From contig CAYGSU010000116.1 of assembly GCA_964352715.1 (NCBI GenBank), forward strand, positions 1 through 6,852: a stretch of DNA of 6,852 nt. The letters are read 5' to 3'. The notes below the pieces were generated by a model. It made no database searches, was not told where the DNA came from, and saw nothing but the letters and a program-made list of their open reading frames with translations. Source of the stretch: JAVKBW01 sp964352715. GTDB lineage: Bacteria > Pseudomonadota > Alphaproteobacteria > UBA8366 > Aestuariispiraceae. Positions 1 through 5,709 of the stretch are shown one piece after another. How positions within the stretch are numbered: the stretch's first letter is position 1; each line of letters starts with the position of its first letter. Position numbers and translations under genes: made by a program.

Positions 1-360
1 CGACCCGACAAGGCCGGAAACAGCGCGCCAGAAATTGTCGCGCCGCCAGTCGGTATAGGTAACGTTGTCGGCGACGCTGCGCCGCCAGGGCTGCCCGGCA
101 TCGATATTGGCGGATACGGTGGTGCAGGCCTCCGGCGTTATGACGCAGGCGAAGGGACGGCCGAAACTGCAATACAGGAAGCCTGAAAAATAGGCGATGT
201 TGTGCATCGAGGTCAGCACAACAGCGGGGATGTCCCGCGCCGCCATGATGTCTCTCAGTGCGGTCAGTCGGCGGGTGTATTCAGCGTCGGAAAACGGCAG
301 AGGGGCCTTCGCGCCATTATGGCAGGTAAAGACGTCCGGTCGTTCAAACGGTGTGGTCAT
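1..360 (-). CDS. Creatinase (creatine amidinohydrolase), N-terminal part, cut by left edge
   Basis: Creatinase (EC 3.5.3.3) hydrolyses creatine to sarcosine and urea in the cytoplasm and belongs to the M24 'pita-bread' family, without being a peptidase. The 120 visible residues cover the N-terminal domain. Near-identity to Pseudomonas creatinase as I remember it is seen in HNIAYFSGFLYCSFGRP (residues 53-69), SANIDAGQPWRR (83-94) and YTDWRRDN (102-109). Phe66 and Arg68 align with Phe62 and Arg64 of the P. putida enzyme, residues of the substrate site; this favours a true creatinase over a generic Xaa-Pro aminopeptidase relative. The general-base His and the catalytic C-terminal domain lie outside the window. 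The ATG at 360 is chosen because GAGGAC (366-371) precedes it at good spacing; an in-frame ATG at 387 has no such site. No sarcosine oxidase or creatininase is visible. Family assignment is strong; exact substrate is inferred. Confidence 0.87.
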   Translation of the reverse strand, partial: MTTPFERPDVFTCHNGAKAPLPFSDAEYTRRLTALRDIMAARDIPAVVLTSMHNIAYFSGFLYCSFGRPFACVITPEACTTVSANIDAGQPWRRSVADNVTYTDWRRDNFWRAVSGLVGS

Positions 361-365
361 TGTTT

Positions 366-394
366 TGTCCTCATCCAACCCGGGCATTGGATGA
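366..394 (-). promoter_or_regulatory. Creatinase ribosome binding site overlapped by an 8-bp hairpin
   Basis: GAGGAC (366-371 on the minus strand) is the Shine-Dalgarno for the ATG at 360. Directly upstream is a perfect inverted repeat: TCATCCAA at 371-378 and TTGGATGA at 387-394, separated by 8 nt. In the minus-strand mRNA the 3' arm ends in GGAUGA and abuts GGAC, so the extended GAUGAGGA purine run is half inside the stem. Pairing is seen directly; an effect on translation is inference. Confidence 0.45.
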
Positions 395-410
395 CCCGGG
401 AAAAATCCGG
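379..410. repeat. CCGGG-rich palindromic segment, possibly a decayed dispersed repeat
   Basis: CCCGGG occurs at 379-384 and 395-400, and a third CCGGG follows the AAAAAT spacer. The segment reads ...GGATGACCCGGG-AAAAAT-CCGGGCG. The combination of GGATGAC with facing CCCGG arms resembles the short palindromic intergenic repeats common in alphaproteobacteria. Only one clear copy is in the window, so repeat status cannot be shown here. Confidence 0.25.
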
Positions 411-497
411 GCGTACAGGACGATGGCGCATCATCGCGATGGCCGCGCTGCGGGTATGGTCAAGCGACGACGCCATCGCCGCTCGCAACGCAGGTTT

Positions 498-526
498 CAG
501 GTAACGCCGAACCTGTTTTCTGTCAA
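498..526 (-). promoter_or_regulatory. Candidate sigma-70 promoter for creatinase
   Basis: The minus strand carries a perfect -35 hexamer TTGACA (526 to 521), 14 bp past the stop of the upstream membrane-protein gene. With a 17-bp spacer the -10 position is TACCTG (503 to 498), which matches the consensus poorly. Transcription would start near 490 and leave a leader of about 130 nt before the creatinase ATG. A dyad, CAGGT-N8-ACCTG (498-515), lies across the spacer and -10. The -35 is good and the -10 weak, so this is a low-confidence call. Confidence 0.27.
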
Positions 527-539
527 TTTTTATCGGTTG

Positions 540-2534
540 TCAGCGGGAACAGTCGACCCGCATGACGACGATGGCCCCGGTGTCGTCAACAATATCCAGC
601 GCGCGACAGCTTTCCGGCAGCATGTCTTCCGGCGAGAACCGGGCTTCGATGACGGGTTCGGTGTCACTGTCCGAGCCTGCCGGCTTCAGTTCCCTGATGG
701 TCATGCCGTGATGCCACGGCCAGGCGGTTACCGCGCCGTCTTCGACCCTGATTCCTGAAATCCAGCCATAGCCGCCTTTCTGCACATCAATGGAAAGCCG
801 GTCGAGCGGGCCCCCGTTCCGCTCCGGGAAAAGGGTGACCCATCCGCGCCATTTGGCGGCTACAGTAACCGGCTGGAATCCTTCTATCTGCAAGGCGATG
901 TTGCCGGAAAGCGGATTGTCGACCCGAAGCTGGACTGCATCGCGCTCGACTGGAACGTCGAAAGCGATCTCGATCCGGCTGCTTTCGGGTAGCAGCACCT
1001 TGCCAAAAAACTCGGGGATCGACGATGCTGCGATATCGATGCCATGACCCTCGCGCAGCCACCGTTCTTCCTGATCCGTGCCTTTTATTGCCGGATAGTA
1101 AATCGAACCATACGCGGTGCCGCCATGGGCGAGGTAAAGGTACAGCGGCAATTCGTTCATGTAGAGAATGCGTTTGCCGGGGTCGGCTGTCGGCAGGATA
1201 CGTTCCGGCTGAGACCTATCGAGCGGCATGGTGCCCCATAGCACCATATGTGCGGCCTTGCCGATAACGGCCGGTACGCCGATCTGAATTTGATGGGTGA
1301 AGACGAAGACGACAACCAATGCGGCAATGCCCGAACAAGCCGTTTTGTGCATGGACTGCCCGGAACGAAGGGCTTTCCACGCATGTGTGAATGTTATCCA
1401 TGCGGCATAGGAGAATGAACCGATGATCATCACCATCAGCGGCACCCAGAGGCGTCGGAACAGTTCCGCCGGATAGCCCGGCAGGGTATGGAAGATCGAG
1501 GCCGCAACCATGCCGAACAACAGACCGGCCATCAGCCAGACACTGCGCCGGCGTGCGGGCGGCGTCAGAATCAGACCGGTTGCGGCGCCGGCCAGTATCA
1601 TTAGCCCCGCCGGGTTGCCGAACCGTTCCGCCACCTGTTCCAGCGCGGAAACGGAATTTTCGCGAACGCCTTGCCAATAATTCCAGCCGTCGGGCACCAG
1701 AAACGCGCCGCCGCTGAAGGTCGGGCCGGGAAAGGCGAGCGCGGCAAGGCCGGGGGTCGCCCAGGCCAGACCGGCAAGGGTCAGAACCGTCCAGGCGCGT
1801 TTCTCCCGCCACGACATCACGAAGAAATACAGGGCCAGCGCCAGTGCGCCATAGGCGCGACCGGTCGGATGCATCCAGACCAGCACCAGGATGGCCGCAG
1901 GGAACACGGCATCGAGCCAGCGGGGGCGGAGCAGAACGGCGGCCCAGCAGCAGATTCCGAGACCAAGCGCGACATTGCTCGGCACGACCCAGTGAAGACC
2001 GTGATATCCGGGGAACACTTCCAGCGTGAGAAACAACAAACCCAGCCCGGCAGGGCCGGCCCCCCAGAGGGCATAGAGAAGGCCAGTCAGACCGGCAATG
2101 ATCAGCGCGGCCCCGGTGAGGGACAGAGCATTCAGGGCGGTTTCCCAGTCAACGCCAACCGAGTTCAGTATTGCCAGCGAGACCGAATGAGCCGCGTGAT
2201 ACATGTAATGGACACGCTGCAACAGTTTGCGCTGTTCCGTATCGGCCGTTTCATCAACGCTGCTGCCGGCGGATCCCTGTTCGAGCAGATCGTTCAGGGC
2301 CGGGCAATCCTGCAGCGGACAGGACAGAAGCTGTTCGCCCTTGGCAATATAGAACCATGAATCGATGGGGCCGACGACACTGTCCCTGACCAGCATCGGG
2401 GTCACAATCACGGCCAGCAGCACCAGGCCGAAAATCGCTGCACCAGCCGCCAGAAAGGCCGTGCCGGCCTTCCCTTTGCGCCGCGATATCTTACGTCCCG
2501 ACGCCATGCCGGCAGGAGAAGTAATATCCGTCAT
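540..2534 (-). CDS. Polytopic membrane protein of unknown function, GT-C-like layout
   Basis: I do not recognise this 664-residue protein. A basic N-terminus (residues 14-22, KISRRKGK) precedes a first membrane segment at about 27-48. A hydrophilic loop follows (50-135) with PIDSW (56-60) and a Cys pair, Cys72 and Cys77. About ten further segments lie near 136-156, 161-177, 184-202, 208-222, 226-240, 247-268, 307-324, 332-348, 362-380 and 401-414. Residues 415-664 form a soluble, beta-rich-looking domain, with Cys643 and Cys662 near the end. Eleven segments with the basic tail inside would place that domain in the periplasm. An acidic residue in the first outer loop, many segments and a C-terminal periplasmic domain match the general plan of GT-C lipid-linked-sugar glycosyltransferases, but I see no diagnostic motif; treat that as a guess. 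The ATG at 2534 is the first in-frame start after an upstream TGA; its Shine-Dalgarno is weak. It stands alone, with gaps on both sides. Confidence 0.8.
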   Translation of the reverse strand: MTDITSPAGMASGRKISRRKGKAGTAFLAAGAAIFGLVLLAVIVTPMLVRDSVVGPIDSWFYIAKGEQLLSCPLQDCPALNDLLEQGSAGSSVDETADTEQRKLLQRVHYMYHAAHSVSLAILNSVGVDWETALNALSLTGAALIIAGLTGLLYALWGAGPAGLGLLFLTLEVFPGYHGLHWVVPSNVALGLGICCWAAVLLRPRWLDAVFPAAILVLVWMHPTGRAYGALALALYFFVMSWREKRAWTVLTLAGLAWATPGLAALAFPGPTFSGGAFLVPDGWNYWQGVRENSVSALEQVAERFGNPAGLMILAGAATGLILTPPARRRSVWLMAGLLFGMVAASIFHTLPGYPAELFRRLWVPLMVMIIGSFSYAAWITFTHAWKALRSGQSMHKTACSGIAALVVVFVFTHQIQIGVPAVIGKAAHMVLWGTMPLDRSQPERILPTADPGKRILYMNELPLYLYLAHGGTAYGSIYYPAIKGTDQEERWLREGHGIDIAASSIPEFFGKVLLPESSRIEIAFDVPVERDAVQLRVDNPLSGNIALQIEGFQPVTVAAKWRGWVTLFPERNGGPLDRLSIDVQKGGYGWISGIRVEDGAVTAWPWHHGMTIRELKPAGSDSDTEPVIEARFSPEDMLPESCRALDIVDDTGAIVVMRVDCSR

Positions 2535-2579
2535 ACCCGTGTCACCATCGCCCCACAGTCAAACTGTTACGGGATGACG
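2529..2579 (-). promoter_or_regulatory. Long imperfect inverted repeat enclosing the start codon of the membrane protein
   Basis: CGTCAT-A-CCCGT (2529-2540) faces ACGGGATGACG (2569-2579): 11 complementary base pairs interrupted by one unpaired base at 2535, around a 28-nt loop. In the minus-strand mRNA the 3' arm is ACGGGUAUGACG and contains the AUG of the 540-2534 gene, so the start codon would be double-stranded. The loop holds a small perfect hairpin, ACAGT-CAA-ACTGT (2555-2567). It could be a translational control element or an inserted REP-like repeat. Pairing is seen; function is inferred. Confidence 0.45.
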
Positions 2580-2767
2580 CCCACTCCGGTCTACAAGAGA
2601 AGCCGGGGCTTTAAAGCGGATTTTAGGTGTTTTCGAGGCGATTCGACGCCGGTGCTTTCGGTTACACTACGAGGGGAGAGATCATCCGCTCTCCGTCCTG
2701 TTTCGCAATCGGCGTTGTGTCCGGTGGCAGGGCGTTCCGGCGGGCCGAAACCGCAATGCGGGAAGGC
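2535..2767. other. Intergenic region, 233 bp, no gene seen
   Basis: No reading frame on either strand has a convincing start, ribosome site and protein-like composition. Besides the element at 2529-2579 it holds a 10-bp palindrome GCTTTAAAGC (2608-2617) overlapping the dyad AAGCC-GG-GGCTT (2600-2611), and a 6-bp dyad GGAGAG-N8-CTCTCC (2675-2694) with no T-tract on the minus side. The promoter of the membrane-protein gene should lie here. The best -10 look-alike is TAAAAT on the minus strand (2625 to 2620), but no matching -35 precedes it. Confidence 0.6.
2748..2761 (-). terminator. Weak candidate terminator after the amidotransferase gene
   Basis: Six bases past the TAG at 2768 the minus strand reads CCGC-ATT-GCGG followed by TTT: a 4-bp stem (2761-2758 with 2754-2751), a 3-nt loop and a very short T-run (2750-2748). 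The position is right for the end of the ABC transporter/amidotransferase operon, but both stem and T-run are shorter than usual for intrinsic terminators. Confidence 0.22.
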
Positions 2768-3538
2768 CTAGATTGTCAGGCCGGAAATCGTCCGTTCGCC
2801 GTCGGCCCTGGCGATCAGCATCGTGTCCGGCGCAAGCGCGTTCCAGCTTGCCGTGTCGCCATCCAGCGGTTCGGACACCACGACCAGCCCGTCCTCGTTA
2901 TGGCCGTAGTACAAAGTCGGCGGTTTTTCGTCGTTGGAATAGCGCAGGGCATACAGATTGCGGCCATCGGCGAAGGCGGCGGTGATGCGGAACGCTTCCT
3001 TGATGTCGGCTTTTTCCATGAGGTTCACGACTTGCCGGATCGTCTTCTCGCTGGCAGCCTGCGGGTTTTCATCCAGGCCGTTGGCCAGCATCAGCAGAAA
3101 GATCGCCTCGCTGTCGGTCGTTCCCTTGCGGTGGGAATACAGATCGTCCGGCAGCAGGTTGTCGATCTGTCGCCGCACCTTTTCGTATTCGCCGATCTGG
3201 CCGTTATGCATGAACAGCCATTGCCGAACCGAAAACGGATGGCAGTTCTGACGCGAGGTCGCTGTGCCGGTCGAGGCGCGGACATGCGCGAAGAACAGCG
3301 GCGACTGGATATGATGCGCCAGATTACGCAGGTTGGCGTCATTCCAGGCCGGCAGCACTTCGCGGAACAGGCCAGGTTCGGTCCGCTCTCCGAACCAGGC
3401 GACGCCGAAGCCGTCACCGTTGGTGGTGGTGACGGATTCCCGCGCATTCAGGCTCTGGTCGATCAGCGAATAGTCGGGCTCGAACAGCAACTGTTCCAGA
3501 AATATCGATTTTCCGAAATAGCTCAGCCAGCGGCACAT
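2768..3538 (-). CDS. Class II (Ntn-type) glutamine amidotransferase, Dug3/EgtC-like
   Basis: This 256-residue protein is a stand-alone glutaminase-type (GATase II) domain. Such enzymes use an N-terminal Cys, freed by Met removal, to attack a gamma-glutamyl amide. Cys2 follows the start Met (MCRWLSYFGK). Family motifs follow in order: NGDGFG (40-45), AHVRAST (84-90), NCHPF (98-102), HNG (111-113, oxyanion hole) and TTDSE (140-144, substrate binding). The pattern and length are closest in my memory to yeast Dug3 (glutathione degradation) and to EgtC (gamma-glutamyl removal in ergothioneine synthesis). No ergothioneine or Dug2/Dug1-type gene is present, so the substrate is open; a gamma-glutamyl compound is the reasonable guess. 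The start is fixed by the need for Cys2 and by AGGGAGGG (3545-3552). It begins 50 bp after the ABC transporter stop, with no terminator between, so co-transcription is likely. Confidence 0.9.
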   Translation of the reverse strand: MCRWLSYFGKSIFLEQLLFEPDYSLIDQSLNARESVTTTNGDGFGVAWFGERTEPGLFREVLPAWNDANLRNLAHHIQSPLFFAHVRASTGTATSRQNCHPFSVRQWLFMHNGQIGEYEKVRRQIDNLLPDDLYSHRKGTTDSEAIFLLMLANGLDENPQAASEKTIRQVVNLMEKADIKEAFRITAAFADGRNLYALRYSNDEKPPTLYYGHNEDGLVVVSEPLDGDTASWNALAPDTMLIARADGERTISGLTI

Positions 3539-3544
3539 TGACGG

Positions 3545-3552
3545 CCCTCCCT
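3545..3552 (-). promoter_or_regulatory. Strong ribosome binding site of the amidotransferase gene
   Basis: AGGGAGGG on the minus strand ends 6 nt before the ATG at 3538. It is the strongest Shine-Dalgarno in the window and confirms the start that exposes catalytic Cys2. It lies in the loop of a short flanking dyad, CGGCC (3542-3546) with GGCCG (3559-3563), probably by chance. Confidence 0.7.
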
Positions 3553-3588
3553 GTGATCGGCCGCGATACGCTACTGCAGTTTCGCCGG

Positions 3589-5493
3589 TTATTCCATCGC
3601 GTCGATGAGATCCGGATCGCCCTTGCGCCAGGCGTCGGAAACCCCGACATGGCCCTTCGTGCCGTCACCGATATCCAGGAAGCCGCCGGACTGCCGCGCC
3701 CACAATCGTGCATACAATCCGTCGCGCGCCAGCAGCTCATCATGCGAGCCCTGTTCGACGATCTTTCCCTGATCCATGACGATCAACCGGTCCATCGCCG
3801 CGATGGTGGACAGCCGGTGCGCGATGGCGATCACGGTCTTGCCGGCCATCAGGTCGGTCAGCGAATCCTGGATTACCGCCTCGACTTCCGAATCCAGCGC
3901 CGATGTCGCCTCGTCCAGCACAAGGATCGGCGCGTCCTTCAGGATCACCCGGGCGATGGCGATGCGCTGCCGCTGGCCACCGGACAGTTTCACCCCGCGT
4001 TCGCCGACATGCGCATCCAGCCCCTGCCGGCCCAGATTGTCTTCCAGACCGGGAATGAAGGCTTCTGCTTTTGCTGCAAGAATGGCGGCTTCGATTTCAG
4101 CATCCGAGGAATCGGGCCGGCCATAGCGGACGTTGTCGCGGATTGACCGGTGCAGTAACGACGTATCCTGCGAGACAAGCCCGATGGATTTTCGCAGGCT
4201 TTCCTGGGTGACTTGCGAAACGTCCTGCCCGTCAATCAAAATCCGGCCGGATTCGGTGTCGTAGAACCGCAGCAGCAGGTTGACGATGGTCGACTTGCCG
4301 GCGCCCGACGGGCCGACCAGACCGACCCGTTCGCCCGGCTTGATCTCGAAGGACAGGTTTTCCAGAACACCGCTTTCCTTGCCGTAATGGAAGGTGACCG
4401 CGTCGAAGGTGATCGCCCCGGCGTCGATCGACAGCGGGCGCGCCGCCGAACTGTCGACCAGCACCTGTTTTCGAGCAATGGTTTCCATACCGTCCTGAAC
4501 GGTGCCGATATTCTCGAACAGATGGGAAAATTCGAACATCACCCAGTGCGACATGCCTTTCAGGCGAAGAACAAGGCCGACGGCGAGCGCGACTTCGCCC
4601 CCCGTCACGCCGCCCTTTGTCCACAACCAGATGCCGAGCGCCGCGGTTGAAAACAGCAACATGCCGTTCATGACCTGCAGGGCGAAATCCATGCCGGTGA
4701 CCAGACGAAAGCTGCGATACACCGTTTCCATGAACGGTGTCATGGAGGCCTGCGCATAGGCCTCCTCGCGCGCCGCATGGGCGAACAGTTTGACGGTCTG
4801 GATGTTGGTGTAGGAATCGACAATGCGGCCGGTCACGTCCGACCGGGCGTCGGCCTGCTGTTTCGACACGCGCTGGATTTTGGGAATGAAGTAATACATC
4901 GCGGCCGAATAGGCGATGACCCAGAGACAGAGCGGAATCACCATCGCCCAGTGGCCCTGCGCAAACAGCACCATGGCGGCGATGAAATAGACGCCGACAT
5001 AGACCAGCACTTCCGTAGCAAGCGACAGCACATCGCGCACGGCAAGGGCGGTCTGCATCACCTTGGTGGCCACCCGGCCGGCGAAATCGTCCTGAAAGAA
5101 CTGCATCGATTGCCGCAGCACGTAGCGGTGCATCAGCCAGCGCAACCGCATCGGAAAATTGCCCATGATGGCCTGATGCGAAATCAGGCTGTGCAACAGG
5201 CCGATTGCCGGCAGCAGAAACAGGATCACGCCCCCGGCGGCGATCATCCACCAGAAATGGTCTGACCAGAAGGTCTCCCGGTTCGTGTCCGCCAGAAAAT
5301 CGACAAGGCTGCCGAGGAAGCCGAACAGCGTGACTTCCAGCACGGCGAAAACCGTCGACGTGATGCAGGCCAGCAGGAAATGCGGGGCAGCCGGTTTGGC
5401 ATAGTGCCATACGAAACGGAACAGCGTTTCCGGTGGTTTTACCGGTTTGGCGGCGGGAAAGGGGGCGATAAGTCGTTCAAAGAAAGCAAGCAT
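3589..5493 (-). CDS. ABC exporter, fused transmembrane and ATP-binding domains (half-transporter)
   Basis: This 634-residue protein has the usual exporter half-transporter plan: a six-helix membrane domain (about residues 38-320) then an ATPase domain (about 360-600), working as a dimer in the inner membrane. ATPase motifs, counted from the ATG at 5493, are all intact: A-loop Tyr370, Walker A GPSGAGKST (394-402), Q-loop Gln442, signature LSGGQ (503-507), Walker B ILVLDE (523-528) with catalytic Glu528, D-loop SALD (531-534) and switch His559. About 35 residues extend past the ATPase domain, ending PDLIDAME. Substrate cannot be told; MsbA-, Atm1- and multidrug-type exporters share this architecture. 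The ATG at 5493 is preferred over an in-frame TTG at 5511 because AGGAC (5502-5506) precedes the ATG by 8 nt while the TTG has no nearby site. It heads an apparent two-gene operon with the amidotransferase. Confidence 0.93.
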   Translation of the reverse strand: MLAFFERLIAPFPAAKPVKPPETLFRFVWHYAKPAAPHFLLACITSTVFAVLEVTLFGFLGSLVDFLADTNRETFWSDHFWWMIAAGGVILFLLPAIGLLHSLISHQAIMGNFPMRLRWLMHRYVLRQSMQFFQDDFAGRVATKVMQTALAVRDVLSLATEVLVYVGVYFIAAMVLFAQGHWAMVIPLCLWVIAYSAAMYYFIPKIQRVSKQQADARSDVTGRIVDSYTNIQTVKLFAHAAREEAYAQASMTPFMETVYRSFRLVTGMDFALQVMNGMLLFSTAALGIWLWTKGGVTGGEVALAVGLVLRLKGMSHWVMFEFSHLFENIGTVQDGMETIARKQVLVDSSAARPLSIDAGAITFDAVTFHYGKESGVLENLSFEIKPGERVGLVGPSGAGKSTIVNLLLRFYDTESGRILIDGQDVSQVTQESLRKSIGLVSQDTSLLHRSIRDNVRYGRPDSSDAEIEAAILAAKAEAFIPGLEDNLGRQGLDAHVGERGVKLSGGQRQRIAIARVILKDAPILVLDEATSALDSEVEAVIQDSLTDLMAGKTVIAIAHRLSTIAAMDRLIVMDQGKIVEQGSHDELLARDGLYARLWARQSGGFLDIGDGTKGHVGVSDAWRKGDPDLIDAME

Positions 5494-5517
5494 GGCAAGT
5501 CGTCCTGGCAATTCGGG

Positions 5518-5560
5518 AAAAACACCCCAGCCGGACGAAGCGGTTGCTTCCTGCGGCTGG
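5518..5560 (-). terminator. Bipartite hairpin with T-tract just upstream of the ABC transporter
   Basis: On the minus strand an outer 7-bp stem, CCAGCCG/CGGCTGG (5554-5560 with 5527-5533), encloses an inner 5-bp hairpin GAAGC-N4-GCTTC (5537-5550), with 3-nt segments unpaired or weakly paired between. GGTG and TTTTT (5522-5518) follow. The T-run is only on the minus-strand side, so it points at transcription heading into the ABC transporter gene, whose ATG is 24 nt further on. It is either a second terminator for the permease or, if a promoter lies between 5561 and 5605, an attenuator in the transporter leader. Confidence 0.55.
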
Positions 5561-5605
5561 CGATCAGTTGGGTCCGACGGTTATTCTCATCAGCTTGATC
5601 TCCAT

Positions 5606-5628
5606 AAAAACAGCACGGGCGGTGCCGT
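5606..5628 (-). terminator. Intrinsic terminator of the purine permease gene
   Basis: On the minus strand a 7-bp stem ACGGCAC/GTGCTGT (5628-5622 with 5616-5610, one G-U pair) closes a 5-nt loop and runs straight into TTTTT (5610-5606). It lies about 80 nt past the permease stop. Stem, loop and T-run all fit a Rho-independent terminator in the minus direction. Confidence 0.75.
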
Positions 5629-5660
5629 CGCGCCGGAAGGTTCTACACCCGGACGGTTCG

Positions 5661-5693
5661 CGAGGGCAAGGGGCAAGCCGCCCGATGCCCTCG
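5661..5693 (-). other. Stable hairpin directly after the permease stop codon
   Basis: CGAGGGCA (5661-5668) pairs perfectly with TGCCCTCG (5686-5693). Inside, AG/GA is a symmetric two-base internal loop and GGGC (5671-5674) pairs with GCCC (5680-5683) around a 5-nt loop, giving 12 GC-rich pairs in all. It begins 16 nt after the TGA at 5710-5712 and has no T-tract, so it is not a classical terminator. An mRNA 3'-end stabiliser is a reasonable inference. Confidence 0.5.
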
Positions 5694-5709
5694 GCGCGCC
5701 GTTTGCGGA

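Noticed and set aside
421..478. 8-bp inverted repeat CGATGGCG/CGCCATCG in the creatinase leader
   Set aside because: The 42-nt loop and repetitive GATGGCG-like sequence make a chance match likely; no function is suggested by its position.
491..519. Plus-strand terminator look-alike: CAGGTT (491-496) with AACCTG (510-515) followed by TTTT
   Set aside because: There is no plus-strand gene to terminate, the loop is long, and the stem overlaps the better-motivated dyad in the creatinase promoter region.
1671..2360. A 229-codon open frame on the plus strand opposite the membrane protein
   Set aside because: It has low-complexity Gly/Gln/Arg composition, no ribosome site and lies fully antisense to a coherent membrane protein.
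2552..2563. TTGACT on the minus strand (2563 to 2558) as a -35 for the membrane protein
   Set aside because: A -10 at normal spacing would fall on the start codon and has no match to consensus.
2600..2617. AAGCC-GG-GGCTT with overlapping GCTTTAAAGC as terminator of the amidotransferase operon
   Set aside because: It lies more than 150 nt past the stop, the loop is too short for the full stem, and no T-run follows on the minus strand; kept only as a noted palindrome.
2627..3541. A 304-codon open frame on the plus strand across the amidotransferase gene
   Set aside because: It mirrors a gene with clear catalytic motifs. Its translation is rich in Arg, Gln and His without any domain, as expected of the antisense of a GC-rich gene.
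4232..5410. A 392-codon open frame on the minus strand inside the ABC transporter
   Set aside because: It is out of frame with the intact Walker A and signature motifs, and its Arg/Gly/His-rich composition is typical of a shadow frame.
5564..5605. A 13-codon minus-strand frame (MEIKLMRITVGPN) right after the permease terminator, as a possible leader peptide for the attenuator-like hairpin
   Set aside because: Its ATG abuts the T-run with no ribosome site, and there is no run of a regulatory amino acid.
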